From Candidatus Termititenax sp. (GTDB lineage: Bacteria; Margulisbacteria; Riflemargulisbacteria; GWF2-35-9; DYQY01), in assembly GCA_020719045.1 (NCBI GenBank), contig DYQY01000005.1, positions 88,277-152,276 on the forward strand: a stretch of 64,000 nt of DNA, read 5' to 3'. Each line of letters starts with the position of its first letter. The first letter of the stretch is position 1. The notes under the pieces were generated by a model. It saw only the letters and a list, made by a program, of their open reading frames with translations, did not search any database and was not told where the DNA came from. A program made the translations under genes and the position numbers. This document shows positions 9,508 through 17,763 of the stretch, piece after piece.

Positions 9508-10435
9508 TTTTGATCGCTATTATTAACATGATTATGCTGACAATCCAGAACCTTAAAACTACTTTGTTTTCTGACCAGCCACAAAGCTCAAAATGATGAT
9601 GAATAGGTGACATTTTGAAAATTCTTTTGCCTTTAGTAATCTTAAAATAACTTACCTGAAGAATAACTGAGAGTGTTTCTATAATAAAAATTAAACCAAG
9701 CGGTATAAGTAGTAATTCTTTATGAAGAAGAATGGCAATACCAGCAAGAATAGCCCCTAGCGATAAGGACCCTGTGTCGCCCATAAATATTCTGGCAGGA
9801 TTAAGGTTAAACCAGAGGAATCCTAGTAGTGAGCCTATCATGATTAGGATAAATACAAGGATTGTAATGTTAGTGCTAACAAAGGCAAAATAAGCAAACC
9901 CCACTAGTGAAATAATTGTAGTTCCTGTAGCTAATCCGTCTAGTCCATCTGTTAAGTTGACTGCATTTGATGTGCCAACAATCATGAAGATAATGAACGT
10001 GTAGTAAATAATAGGAGGAAGGAAGTTGAGTGTTCCTTGGATAAATACAAAATTATTTGATACAGCAAGTATTCCTGCAAAGATGCTAGCAAAAGCAATC
10101 TGTAGAATAAGTTTTACTTTAGCAGTCATGCCTTTGTTGTGTCTTTTTCTTATTTTAGCTGAATCATCAATTATTCCGATTAAGGCATAGGAGACTAATA
10201 GGAACGTTAACATAAGGATATTAAAGTCAACTGCTGAATGAAAGATTGCTAGCGAAGCAAGTCCGCTTATTAGGATAGCTAACCCACCCATAGTTGGTGT
10301 GCCTTCTTTTACCATATGTGTTTCTGGTGCATCTTTTAATACATATTGTTTCATTTTTGCTTGTTTAAGAATATTGATAAGAATATTTGTTAAAAATAAA
10401 GAGAGGACGAAAGAAGCTAGTAATATATTAGTCAT
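9500..10435 (-). CDS. mraY: Phospho-N-acetylmuramoyl-pentapeptide transferase
   Basis: A 311-residue membrane enzyme that makes lipid I. It has about ten hydrophobic helices and the family motifs EGTPTMGGL, the Asp-rich IGIIDDSAK, NAVNLTDGLDGLA, NPARIFMGDTGSL and the C-terminal MSPIHHHFELCGWSE. At 311 residues it is shorter than the common 320-360, but all catalytic motifs are present. It overlaps murF by 8 bases and murD by 8 bases. Confidence 0.97.
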   Translation of the reverse strand: MTNILLASFVLSLFLTNILINILKQAKMKQYVLKDAPETHMVKEGTPTMGGLAILISGLASLAIFHSAVDFNILMLTFLLVSYALIGIIDDSAKIRKRHNKGMTAKVKLILQIAFASIFAGILAVSNNFVFIQGTLNFLPPIIYYTFIIFMIVGTSNAVNLTDGLDGLATGTTIISLVGFAYFAFVSTNITILVFILIMIGSLLGFLWFNLNPARIFMGDTGSLSLGAILAGIAILLHKELLLIPLGLIFIIETLSVILQVSYFKITKGKRIFKMSPIHHHFELCGWSENKVVLRFWIVSIIMLIIAIKIG

Positions 10436-11555
10436 TTTTTATTAGTTCCTTAATAATAGTCTCCATCTTTGTTGAACGTGACCCTTTGAAGAGTATTACT
10501 TTGTTTTTTGGACTTAATTCATTAATTTTGCTAGGAATCAATGTTTTGTCTGTATAATAGTAACATTTGTCGTTCTTTTTCTCAATTCGAAGATATGTGT
10601 TTCCATAAAAAATTGCTTTTTCTATTTGTTTATCATTAATAATTTTATTAATCAGCTCTTTGTGGAATAAATCTTCTTTTTTCCCTAGCTCTTTCATTTC
10701 CCCAAGAACAGTTATTATTTTATGGTTTGGGTACATAGCTTTTGTTTTGTTTATAGAAAACTCCATGCTGTTAGGGTTAGCATTGTAAGCATCATCAATA
10801 ATAATATTTCCGTTCCATTTAGTTATTTCTTCACGATGTGGACTAATGGATTTAATTTCTAGAGCATCAAGTTCTTCTTGTGTAATACCAAAGTTCATCG
10901 CCAGAGCAGATGCTAGCTTTTTGCTTGATAATAGTGGTTGTTCTTCTGTGATTGTGTTTATTATAAATTCATTCTTTTGTGCCTTTTCTTTGACGAGTTC
11001 ATAATAATCAAATTTGGTGTTTAAGTAAGCAGAATATTTTTTATTTTTATCTTTTGGAAAGTTAAAAATCTCAGACTTACCGAGTGCAATATTTTTTTGT
11101 GTTTTCATTAGCTCAAGGTGAGCAAGACCGATATTTGTGATTAGGGTTATGTCAGGTCTAATAATGTTTGATAAATAGGTTAGGTCTCCTCTGTGTCTCA
11201 TTCCCATTTCAATAATAATAAAGTCAGCATCACTTGGGGCATTAAGTAGTGTTAACGGTGCACCAACCTCGTTGTTTTGATTCTCAAAAGTGCTATGAAC
11301 TTTGTATTTGATGCTAAGTATTTGGTGAAGCATATCTTTAAGGGTTGTTTTGCCGGAGCTACCTGTAAGACCGATAACCGTTGCTTTAATGTTATTCATT
11401 CTATGATAAGTAGCATATTCAGGTAAGTCTACATCAAGCACCTTGATTTTTCTTTTAATCATTTCTGGGATAAAGCTGTGTCCATCAAAGTTTTCACCTT
11501 TAATAGGAATAAAGATATCATTTTCTTTTATGGTTCTGGTATCTATGGAATACAA
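10428..11555 (-). CDS. murF: UDP-MurNAc-tripeptide D-alanyl-D-alanine ligase, short N-terminal domain
   Basis: At 375 residues this is well below the usual ~450. The ATP loop (GLTGSSGKTT) begins near residue 62, about 45 residues earlier than in typical MurF, so the N-terminal UDP-binding domain is reduced. The remainder is normal: NEVGAPLTLL, MRHRGDLTYLS, TNIGLAHLEL, DDAYNANPNSM and LGEMKELG. It adds D-Ala-D-Ala to complete the pentapeptide precursor. It overlaps murE by 13 bases and mraY by 8. MurE next door shows the same shortening, which argues against a sequencing error. Confidence 0.93.
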   Translation of the reverse strand: MYSIDTRTIKENDIFIPIKGENFDGHSFIPEMIKRKIKVLDVDLPEYATYHRMNNIKATVIGLTGSSGKTTLKDMLHQILSIKYKVHSTFENQNNEVGAPLTLLNAPSDADFIIIEMGMRHRGDLTYLSNIIRPDITLITNIGLAHLELMKTQKNIALGKSEIFNFPKDKNKKYSAYLNTKFDYYELVKEKAQKNEFIINTITEEQPLLSSKKLASALAMNFGITQEELDALEIKSISPHREEITKWNGNIIIDDAYNANPNSMEFSINKTKAMYPNHKIITVLGEMKELGKKEDLFHKELINKIINDKQIEKAIFYGNTYLRIEKKNDKCYYYTDKTLIPSKINELSPKNKVILFKGSRSTKMETIIKELIKND

Positions 11556-12703
11556 CTGGCTAGTTCCTTCACTATTTCACTGTCGTCAAAGTGGGATTTG
11601 ATATTTCCAATAATTTGGTAGTCCTCGTGGCCTTTACCAGCCAGCATTATGAAGTCATTTGCTTTGGCAAGCAGAAGCGCTTTTTTAATAGCTTCTTTTC
11701 TGTCTATTTCAATTATTAATTTGTTTTTATTTTCTATGCCAACAGTAATCTGGTCTATGATAGACTGCGGATTCTCTGTTCTTGGATTGTCGGAAGTAAC
11801 AATTATTATGTCAGCCCATTTATCTGCAATTTTGCCCATAAGTGGTCTTTTTTTGTTGTCTCTATCTCCACCAGCACCGAACACAGCAATAAGTTTATTT
11901 TTTGTAATTTTTCTTGCCTCTTTAAGAACATTGTCCAGCCCATCAGGAGTGTGCGCGTAATCAACTACTGCGGTGTATGGTTTATTTATAGCAACTTTTT
12001 CGAACCTTCCTTTTGGTGGCAAGGCGTTAGCTAGTCCATCTTTTATGGTTTGAATAGGAATACTCAGTGCCTTACAGATAGCAAAAGTAGCTTTCAGATT
12101 ATTTTCATTAAAAGCACCTATAAGTTTATGAGAGAAATCAATTTTTATTTTCTTGTAGTCAGTAGGATAGATTGTCGTACCAACTGGGTTTGTTAAGAAT
12201 TTGAATTTTGCACTAACGTAGTTCTTAAAAGTTTTGTGATAGTCTAAGTGGTCTTGAGTAATGTTCGTAAGAAGTTTAACTGTGAATGGTAATCCTGCAA
12301 TTCTATTTTCTTCAACACCAATAGAGGATACTTCCATTATTAGGTGAGTTTCATTATTCTCTATCATTTCTTTAATGATAGACACTAGGTCGAAAATCTC
12401 TGGTGTAGTCAGTGATGAGTTGATTGTTCCTATAACTCTTGGTTTTGCGCCAGCCTGTTTTAGCACTTCGTTTACTAAATAGGTTACAGTTGTTTTGCCA
12501 TTGGTGCCTGTTACGCCGATTATTTTTATTTTATTCATCGGAAGGTTCCATAGCGTGCTAAGATATCTGTAAACAAATTTTTTATCAATCTTGATGATTT
12601 TATTTGTTTTTTCTATGAGTTCCTTGGTTATGTGATTCTGACCCTTATTAATGGCTAAAAAAATGTCATTCGTGTTTATTTTTCTGGTGTCATACTGTAT
12701 CAT
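11543..12703 (-). CDS. murE: UDP-MurNAc-dipeptide--diaminopimelate ligase, short N-terminal domain
   Basis: A 386-residue MurE, about 100 residues below the usual length. The ATP loop GVTGTNGKTTVTYL begins near residue 63. Further motifs are MEVSSIGV, NITQDHLDYH, the carbamylated-Lys-type segment and VDYAHTPDGL. The specificity motif reads SDNPRTENP: the DNPR form is the meso-diaminopimelate type in this family, so the wall is probably DAP-linked. The gene heads the wall operon; a TATAAT ends 9 bases before its ATG and no Shine-Dalgarno is visible. mraZ, rsmH, ftsL and ftsI, which usually precede it, are absent. Confidence 0.94.
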   Translation of the reverse strand: MIQYDTRKINTNDIFLAINKGQNHITKELIEKTNKIIKIDKKFVYRYLSTLWNLPMNKIKIIGVTGTNGKTTVTYLVNEVLKQAGAKPRVIGTINSSLTTPEIFDLVSIIKEMIENNETHLIMEVSSIGVEENRIAGLPFTVKLLTNITQDHLDYHKTFKNYVSAKFKFLTNPVGTTIYPTDYKKIKIDFSHKLIGAFNENNLKATFAICKALSIPIQTIKDGLANALPPKGRFEKVAINKPYTAVVDYAHTPDGLDNVLKEARKITKNKLIAVFGAGGDRDNKKRPLMGKIADKWADIIIVTSDNPRTENPQSIIDQITVGIENKNKLIIEIDRKEAIKKALLLAKANDFIMLAGKGHEDYQIIGNIKSHFDDSEIVKELASCIP

Positions 12704-12742
12704 ATAACAAGAATTATAAGGCTAGAATAGAAGCAATTGCAA
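12703..12742 (-). promoter_or_regulatory. Wall operon (murE) promoter
   Basis: On the minus strand, TTGCAA at 12742-12737, an 18-base spacer and TATAAT at 12718-12713 put the start at about 12706, three bases before the murE ATG. The 57-base gap to the divergent sigma gene must hold both promoters; I could not assign one for the sigma gene. Confidence 0.6.
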
Positions 12743-12760
12743 TACTGAAGAGGGGTTGTT

Positions 12761-13525
12761 TTGTTAACAGGCAAAGAATTATTTATTAAGTTCAGAGAAA
12801 CAGAAGATCCAAAGCTTAAAGATCAGATAATTGAACAACACTACAACTTAGTAATATATGTAGCTCGTAAGTTCTTAGGCAAAGGTGAGGCATTAGAAGA
12901 CCTTATTCAAGTTGGCATCATAGGTCTTATCAAGTCTATGGATAACTATGACCCTAGTTATAATGCTGAGTTTGCAACCTATGCCATGCCGATGATTGTT
13001 GGCGAGATTAAGCATTATTTTAGAGACCACGCACGTTTGGTCAAGCTACCAAGAAGACTTCACGAGCTTAACGCTCAGATTAAAAAGTTGGCTTTTGAAT
13101 TTCAACAGAATTATGACCGTTCACCAACTATTGAAGAAATAGCTAAACAGCTAAACGCTTCTGAGGAAGAAGTTCTAGAAGCGATGGAGGCTGGTGAAGC
13201 AAGTAGGGCTCTTAGTTTGGACTCTCCAGCCTTTGTAACAGAGAGAAGCGGTGAAGTGGTATCTGACGCTAGAGCGTCTTTGATGGACTCATTAGGTGTA
13301 GAGCATCTTGAGTCAAAGATAATAGATAGAGAGACTTTGAAGTTTGCAATAGCTAATATTCTTAATAGAAGAGAGCAAAGAATTATTTATATGAGATATT
13401 ATGATAATCTTTCTCAGCATGAGATTGCTACTTATCTGCGTTTATCACAGATGCACGTGTCTAGACTTATTAAAAACGCTATTGATAAATTATCCAGGTA
13501 TATTCAAAAAAATTCTATAATTTAG
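12761..13525 (+). CDS. RNA polymerase sigma factor, SigB/SigF/SigG type
   Basis: This 254-residue sigma-70 family protein has region 2 (NLVIYVARKFLGKG, DLIQVGIIGLIKSMDNYDP, FATYAMPMIVGEIKHYFRD), region 3 (VKLPRRLHELN) and region 4 (MRYYDNLSQHEIATYLRLSQ). The region 2.4/3 pattern resembles Gram-positive SigB/SigF, factors governed by anti-sigma kinases and STAS antagonists. The start is TTG at 12761, supported by a GAGGGG Shine-Dalgarno 5 bases upstream. The convergent next gene is a PP2C phosphatase of the kind that controls such sigma factors. A partner-switching input is likely but not shown. Confidence 0.9.
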   Translation: MLTGKELFIKFRETEDPKLKDQIIEQHYNLVIYVARKFLGKGEALEDLIQVGIIGLIKSMDNYDPSYNAEFATYAMPMIVGEIKHYFRDHARLVKLPRRLHELNAQIKKLAFEFQQNYDRSPTIEEIAKQLNASEEEVLEAMEAGEASRALSLDSPAFVTERSGEVVSDARASLMDSLGVEHLESKIIDRETLKFAIANILNRREQRIIYMRYYDNLSQHEIATYLRLSQMHVSRLIKNAIDKLSRYIQKNSII

Positions 13526-13547
13526 CAGAGACTGCAGGGTGGTGGGT

Positions 13548-14525
13548 CTAACTATATTCAAGTAACATCATTGTAATGTCATCATCGGTATTGGGGCTTT
13601 TACTGTATTCTTTTATTTCATCAAGTATTTTTTGAAAAAGGTTTTCTCCAGATAACCAGCTATTTTCTTGAAGAATTTTTGTTAGTCTGCTGGCTCCAAA
13701 TAGTTCGCCATTTTCGTCTTTTGCTTCAGTTACTCCATCAGTGTATAAGAATATTTTGTCTCCTTGCTCAAGGATGATGTCTTTTTGCTCGAATTCTGGA
13801 GATTCGAACATACCAAGGAATACTCCCTCTGTTTCTAATAAGATGACTGTATTATTTTTTTTCAGTAAGATTGGTGCAGTATGTCCAGCCTTTGAATAGG
13901 TGAGCTTATTGTTTGTTACATCTAAGGTAGCACCAAAAATAGTAACAAAGTTAATCGCACTTCCTTCTGTATATTCAAGTAAGCGTTTGTTAGCTATTTC
14001 CATCATCTGTTTGGGCTGAATCTGTTGTGAAAATAGGTCTTCAAGTGTGTTTTTTGATAAAATCATAACTAGGGCAGATGCTACACCGTGGCCGGAAACG
14101 TCTCCGATAGCGAAGTTAATTGTTTCATCTTTTTTGTTTTTTAAAGTAATTACTCCTAGGTCTGGCTCAGAGGATTGAATTTTATTTTTAATATCCTTTG
14201 TCATTACAAAGAAGTCGCCTCCAATTTTCTCGGCAGGCATACAAAGGGCAGTAAGCTGATATTTTTTATATTGAATTTTATTTGTTGCAAGTAGTCCGCT
14301 TTGGATTCTTCTTGCCATGTCTAAGTCTCGTTTGTTTTTCATTTGGTTTCTATCGGTTGTCTTAATGAGTTGTAATGCCTCTTGTTTTAAGACTTCTGCA
14401 TTGTTTTTAAGAACCTCCGTTTCTTTGATAGTTTTTAGTTTTAAATCTCTCTCTCTCTTAAGGAAAAGAAGAAGTGTTGCAGAGATTGCAAAGAAAATAA
14501 GTAGATAGATGATATGAATTAACAT
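13548..14525 (-). CDS. Membrane-anchored PP2C-type (SpoIIE/RsbU) serine phosphatase
   Basis: 325 residues: one N-terminal membrane helix (about 2-22), a helical, probably coiled-coil stretch (about 25-75), then a PP2C/SpoIIE domain. Metal-binding motifs are intact: KIGGDFF, IGDVSGHGVASAL, YTDGVTEAKD and the terminal DDITMMLLEY. Such enzymes dephosphorylate STAS-domain antagonists and so release a sigma factor. It is convergent with the SigB/SigF-like gene, 22 bases apart. A TATACT at 14556-14551 would give a leader of about 19 bases. The STAS protein at 59248-59583 is a possible substrate; that link is inference. Confidence 0.88.
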   Translation of the reverse strand: MLIHIIYLLIFFAISATLLLFLKRERDLKLKTIKETEVLKNNAEVLKQEALQLIKTTDRNQMKNKRDLDMARRIQSGLLATNKIQYKKYQLTALCMPAEKIGGDFFVMTKDIKNKIQSSEPDLGVITLKNKKDETINFAIGDVSGHGVASALVMILSKNTLEDLFSQQIQPKQMMEIANKRLLEYTEGSAINFVTIFGATLDVTNNKLTYSKAGHTAPILLKKNNTVILLETEGVFLGMFESPEFEQKDIILEQGDKIFLYTDGVTEAKDENGELFGASRLTKILQENSWLSGENLFQKILDEIKEYSKSPNTDDDITMMLLEYS

Positions 14526-14682
14526 AGTTGTTTCTAATTAGCCCCCCTAGAGTATATTTAAGGATATTAGCATCAGATATATAAAATCAATAGGGGTTGA
14601 AATAGCAAAAAAATATGGTTTAACGTAGGGTGTGGTTTTTTGTGGGAATATTATAGCGTTATCGTATTCTATTATAGAAAAG

Positions 14683-14720
14683 TTGACGTTTATTTGCTAT
14701 GTGATTATACTGTTAATATG
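14683..14720 (+). promoter_or_regulatory. Strong sigma-70 promoter ending on an ATG (leaderless)
   Basis: TTGACG at 14683-14688, exactly 17 bases, then TATACT at 14706-14711, then six bases and ATG at 14718. The +1 position falls on the A of the start codon. No Shine-Dalgarno lies upstream. This is the clearest example of the leaderless pattern in the window. Confidence 0.75.
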
Positions 14721-15155
14721 ATGGTTGCTCCTAGTAATAGAAAAGCCTTTATGTTACTTGAGACATTATTAGCTTTATCTATTCTATTAATATTGTTGCC
14801 AATGGTAAGTAATATTTTTTATGGGAGCGTTAAAAGATATCAATCGAATTCAGATGAGAATAAAGAGATAGCTCAGGTAGTGTTTGCAGAAATGTATCTA
14901 AACAAGATAGGCAAAGTTTCTGACTCAATTAATGTGGTTGGTGAGGTTTTGCAAATTGATAGTGGAGGCGTTATCCATGAAGTGGGAGTTAAAAATAATA
15001 AGCTGTATACTATGCAATCAGCAACTAGATACTTAACAATAGAACCAATGCAAATAAGTAGCTATCGGTTTATTAAGTTAAATGATAATTACTATCAGAT
15101 TGAGTTGCGTACAAAAACTAATAGAGAATATTTAATTCAAATGATTAGATACTAA
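14718..15155 (+). CDS. Prepilin-like protein with type IV N-terminal signal
   Basis: Starting at 14718 the protein has 145 residues. After a short basic leader it has RKAFMLLETLLALSILLIL, matching the type III (prepilin) signal: processing before Phe, Glu at +5, then a hydrophobic helix. The residue before cleavage is Ala rather than the usual Gly. The rest is a small globular domain with no recognisable family. The promoter makes the ATG at 14718 the likely start; the upstream reading frame from 14640 is not needed. It stands alone, far from the pilB-pilC operon at 59606-63004, and could be a minor pseudopilin. Confidence 0.75.
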   Translation: MMVAPSNRKAFMLLETLLALSILLILLPMVSNIFYGSVKRYQSNSDENKEIAQVVFAEMYLNKIGKVSDSINVVGEVLQIDSGGVIHEVGVKNNKLYTMQSATRYLTIEPMQISSYRFIKLNDNYYQIELRTKTNREYLIQMIRY

Positions 15156-15193
15156 TTAGTGTATTTGTTTGTTTACAAAAGAATATAATCTTA

Positions 15194-15223
15194 ACCCTCT
15201 CAATTCGAAAGAAAGGAGAGGGT
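15194..15223. terminator. Hairpin between convergent genes
   Basis: An 8-base perfect stem (ACCCTCTC pairing with GAGAGGGT) closes a 14-base loop in the gap between the prepilin-like gene and the end of glyQ. There is no strong U-run on either side, so a bidirectional terminator is plausible but not certain. Confidence 0.45.
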
Positions 15224-15271
15224 GCTGGTATCGTATCAATTAGAAGTTTTTGTTAGTTACAGCGGGTGAGG

Positions 15272-16141
15272 TTACTTCTTTAGTAATGGAAACCCAAGTT
15301 CTTCGCGTTTAGCAAGATACTTAACCGCACATTTTTTTGCTAAATGACGTATTTTAGTTATGTAGTTTGTTCTTTCAGTAACGCTTATAGCACCTCTTGC
15401 ATCAAGTAAGTTAAAGGTGTGTGAGCATTTTAGACAATAGTCATATGCTGGTAGAATTAGTTTTTCTTCAATGCATTTATATGATTCTTTTTCGAATTTC
15501 TGAAACATATCAGTAAGCATTTCAACGTTTGAAACTTCAAAGTTGTATTTACTTTGTTCTTGCTCATTTTGAAGGTAAATATCGCCATACTTTATGTTAT
15601 CGTTCCAGTTTATGTCATATACAGAATCTTTGCCCTGAATAAACATAGTTAATCTTTCAATGCCATAGGTTATTTCTACAGAAACCGGATCAAGTTCAAT
15701 GCCACCAGTAATCTGAAAGTAAGTGAATTGTGTTACTTCCATGCCATCTAGCCATACTTCCCATCCTAAGCCAGCTGCTCCAAGAGTAGGTGATTCCCAG
15801 TTGTCTTCAACAAAGCGTAAGTCATGTTCTGTAAGGTCAACACCAATCGCCTCTAGACTTCTTTTATATAAGTCCTGAACATTCAAAGGTGAAGGTTTAA
15901 GAATTACTTGAAATTGAAAATAGTGTTGTAGCCTATTCGGGTTTTCTCCATAACGACCATCAGTAGGTCTTCTTGATGGCTCTACGTAAGCAACGTTATA
16001 TGGTTCAGGTCCTAGAACTCTTAGGAAAGTAGCAGGGTTCATTGTTCCTGCGCCTTTTTCCATATCATATGGTTGTTGGATAATGCATCCTTGGTCTGCC
16101 CAAAACTGTTGTAAAGTTAGAATAACATTTTGAAAATTCAT
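15272..16141 (-). CDS. glyQ: Glycyl-tRNA synthetase alpha subunit
   Basis: This 289-residue class II synthetase subunit has the family start ([19 protein letters not shown]), [18 protein letters not shown], the [19 protein letters not shown] segment (motif 2 type) and [12 protein letters not shown]. It carries the catalytic site for glycine activation and needs the beta subunit for tRNA-Gly charging. The ATG at 16141 lies 6 bases after a TATAAT with no Shine-Dalgarno, so the mRNA is predicted leaderless, as for glyS at 992. Confidence 0.97.
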   Translation of the reverse strand: MNFQNVILTLQQFWADQGCIIQQPYDMEKGAGTMNPATFLRVLGPEPYNVAYVEPSRRPTDGRYGENPNRLQHYFQFQVILKPSPLNVQDLYKRSLEAIGVDLTEHDLRFVEDNWESPTLGAAGLGWEVWLDGMEVTQFTYFQITGGIELDPVSVEITYGIERLTMFIQGKDSVYDINWNDNIKYGDIYLQNEQEQSKYNFEVSNVEMLTDMFQKFEKESYKCIEEKLILPAYDYCLKCSHTFNLLDARGAISVTERTNYITKIRHLAKKCAVKYLAKREELGFPLLKK

Positions 16142-16176
16142 GACAGTATTATACAGTTTATTTGTTGATTTGTTTA
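16141..16176 (-). promoter_or_regulatory. glyQ promoter, predicted leaderless start
   Basis: On the minus strand, TAAACA (16176-16171), 17 bases, TATAAT (16153-16148), six bases, then ATG at 16141. The start site falls on the A of the ATG. Confidence 0.7.
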
Positions 16177-16283
16177 TCTGTTTATTTGTTAGTATATTAG
16201 TATATATAGGAAAAGGAAAAAGTATTAAAGATAAAGTTGTTTTTCCTTTTCACCTCTCACCATTCACTTTTCACTATTTGTAA

Positions 16284-16318
16284 TAGACATACCACAAGAG
16301 TGTGTTATAATCTACTTT
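16284..16318 (+). promoter_or_regulatory. rpsF operon promoter with extended -10
   Basis: TAGACA at 16284-16289, 16 bases, then TGT-TATAAT at 16303-16311, an extended -10 of TGN type. The start near 16318 gives an 89-base leader before rpsF. I saw no clear S6:S18-type leader fold in that leader. Confidence 0.7.
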
Positions 16319-16406
16319 GCTCTTTTGGCATGGTCATCATAGTAGATTTTTCTTATCTTTTATGATTTAATATACCAGTTTGTAAATAATGTAGGAGGAA
16401 CAGCAC

Positions 16407-16697
16407 ATGAAATATGAGGTTTTAGCATTACTTAAACCCGAAAATACTGAAGAACAAGTAGATTCGTTAATAGAAAAAATAAAGAAGAATATTGAAGCAG
16501 TTGATGGAACTTTTATCGACGCTGAAAAATGGGGTAAGAGAGAAACTCCATATGCTTTTAAAAAGCATAAAGGTCTTAAAGAAGCATATTATGTTTTAAT
16601 TAACTTTGAAAAACTAAAAGGTGAACTTACTAGACTGAACTACAGTATAAGTATCGACGAGAACGTAGTTCGTCATATGATTACAAAAAAGGACTAA
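16407..16697 (+). CDS. rpsF: Small ribosomal subunit protein S6
   Basis: At 96 residues it is the usual S6 length, beginning MKYEVLALLKPE and containing GKRETPYAFKKHKG and a C-terminal VVRHMITKK. S6 binds 16S rRNA with S18, which is encoded three genes downstream. An AGGAGGA Shine-Dalgarno lies 7 bases before the ATG, and the operon has an 89-base leader, so this gene uses conventional initiation. It heads rpsF-ssb-ssb-rpsR-rplI. Confidence 0.97.
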   Translation: MKYEVLALLKPENTEEQVDSLIEKIKKNIEAVDGTFIDAEKWGKRETPYAFKKHKGLKEAYYVLINFEKLKGELTRLNYSISIDENVVRHMITKKD

Positions 16698-16706
16698 TAT
16701 ACTTTC

Positions 16707-17072
16707 ATGGCTCAGCTAAATAGAATAATTTTGATTGGTAGTATAGTAGACGAACCAGATTTAAAAGTTTCAACAGAAGGTAAAAGTATAGCAAAGTTTA
16801 CTATTGAAACTGAAAGATCCTTCGGAGATAAAACTGATAGGATTTCTGTTGTAGCTTGGGAAAAACTAGCTGATGCAGTTAACGAGTTTTCTAAAAACCA
16901 AGTAGTTTTGGTTGAAGGAAGAATTCAGCAAAGGAGTTTTGAGGACACTGATAAGAATACAACTTGGGTTACTGAAGTTGTTGCTTCTTCTTTAAGAAGT
17001 TTTTCAGCTGGAGGAGTTACTGTTGCTGGTGGAAAAGAACAGGATATTACAGAGGATGATATACCTTTTTAA
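16707..17072 (+). CDS. ssb: Single-stranded DNA-binding protein, first tandem copy
   Basis: This 121-residue OB-fold protein begins MAQLNRIILIGSIVDEPD and has FTIETERSFGDKTDRISVVAW and VLVEGRIQQRSFED. It ends DDIPF, the conserved acidic tip that docks partner proteins in SSB. No Shine-Dalgarno precedes the ATG, which lies 9 bases after the rpsF stop, so coupling to rpsF is likely. It is diverged from the second ssb directly downstream. Confidence 0.92.
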   Translation: MAQLNRIILIGSIVDEPDLKVSTEGKSIAKFTIETERSFGDKTDRISVVAWEKLADAVNEFSKNQVVLVEGRIQQRSFEDTDKNTTWVTEVVASSLRSFSAGGVTVAGGKEQDITEDDIPF

Positions 17073-17097
17073 AAGGTAAAAGATAAAGGTAGAAAAC

Positions 17098-17463
17098 ATG
17101 TATAATAAAGTTTTTTTAATTGGTAATTTAACAAAAGATCCAGAGATGAGATATACAGCTGCTGGCATCCCAGTTACTAGATTTACAATAGCCGTTAACC
17201 GTGGATATGGTGATAATAAACAAGTAGATTTTTTAAGAATTTCTACCTGGAGAAAATTAGCTGAGTTCTGTGGAGAATATTTAGCTAAAGGAAGATCAGT
17301 TGCAATTGAAGGTTCATTGCAATTAAGTGAGTATGAAAAAGACGGCAAAGATAGAGTGTTTGCTGAAATAATGGCAGATCGCGTTGAAGTATTAAATAAG
17401 AAAGATAGTCAGTCGGATGAAGCTCCGACCAAATCTGGCAGTGATGAAGATATACCTTTTTAA
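17098..17463 (+). CDS. ssb: Single-stranded DNA-binding protein, second tandem copy
   Basis: Also 121 residues: MYNKVFLIGNLTKDPEMRYT, VTRFTIAVNRGYG, DFLRISTWRKLAE and LAKGRSVAIEGSLQ are classic bacterial SSB motifs, and the C-terminus is DEDIPF. It is closer to textbook SSB than the first copy. It has a modest AAAGG Shine-Dalgarno. In most genomes a single ssb sits between rpsF and rpsR; here two paralogues occupy that place. Confidence 0.95.
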   Translation: MYNKVFLIGNLTKDPEMRYTAAGIPVTRFTIAVNRGYGDNKQVDFLRISTWRKLAEFCGEYLAKGRSVAIEGSLQLSEYEKDGKDRVFAEIMADRVEVLNKKDSQSDEAPTKSGSDEDIPF

Positions 17464-17503
17464 AGGTTAAAAGGTAAAAAGGCTAATAGGAGGACTTTAG
17501 AAA

Positions 17504-17752
17504 ATGGCAAAAAGAGTAGCAGAAAAAGTATCAGCGTTCAAAAGAGTAAGAAAAAAGAAGTGTTCTGTATGCGTATCACGCGTTGAAGTAGTTGATTATA
17601 AAGATATCAATACTTTAAGAAAGAACATTACTGATAGAGGAAAGATAGCATCTCGTAGGATGACAGGACTTTGTCCAAAGCACCAAAGAGCTATTGCTGC
17701 AGCTATTAAAAAAGCAAGAGAAGCAAGTTTATTGCCTCATGTAATGGATTAA
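17504..17752 (+). CDS. rpsR: Small ribosomal subunit protein S18
   Basis: 82 residues. The N-terminus is Lys/Arg-rich, followed by [19 protein letters not shown], a segment [19 protein letters not shown] and [14 protein letters not shown], all typical of S18. Three cysteines (CSVC and the later LCPKH) form a zinc-type arrangement seen in some S18 proteins. AGGAGG precedes the ATG. It binds the platform of the 30S subunit with S6. Confidence 0.97.
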   Translation: MAKRVAEKVSAFKRVRKKKCSVCVSRVEVVDYKDINTLRKNITDRGKIASRRMTGLCPKHQRAIAAAIKKAREASLLPHVMD

Positions 17753-17763
17753 GGAGAAGATAA

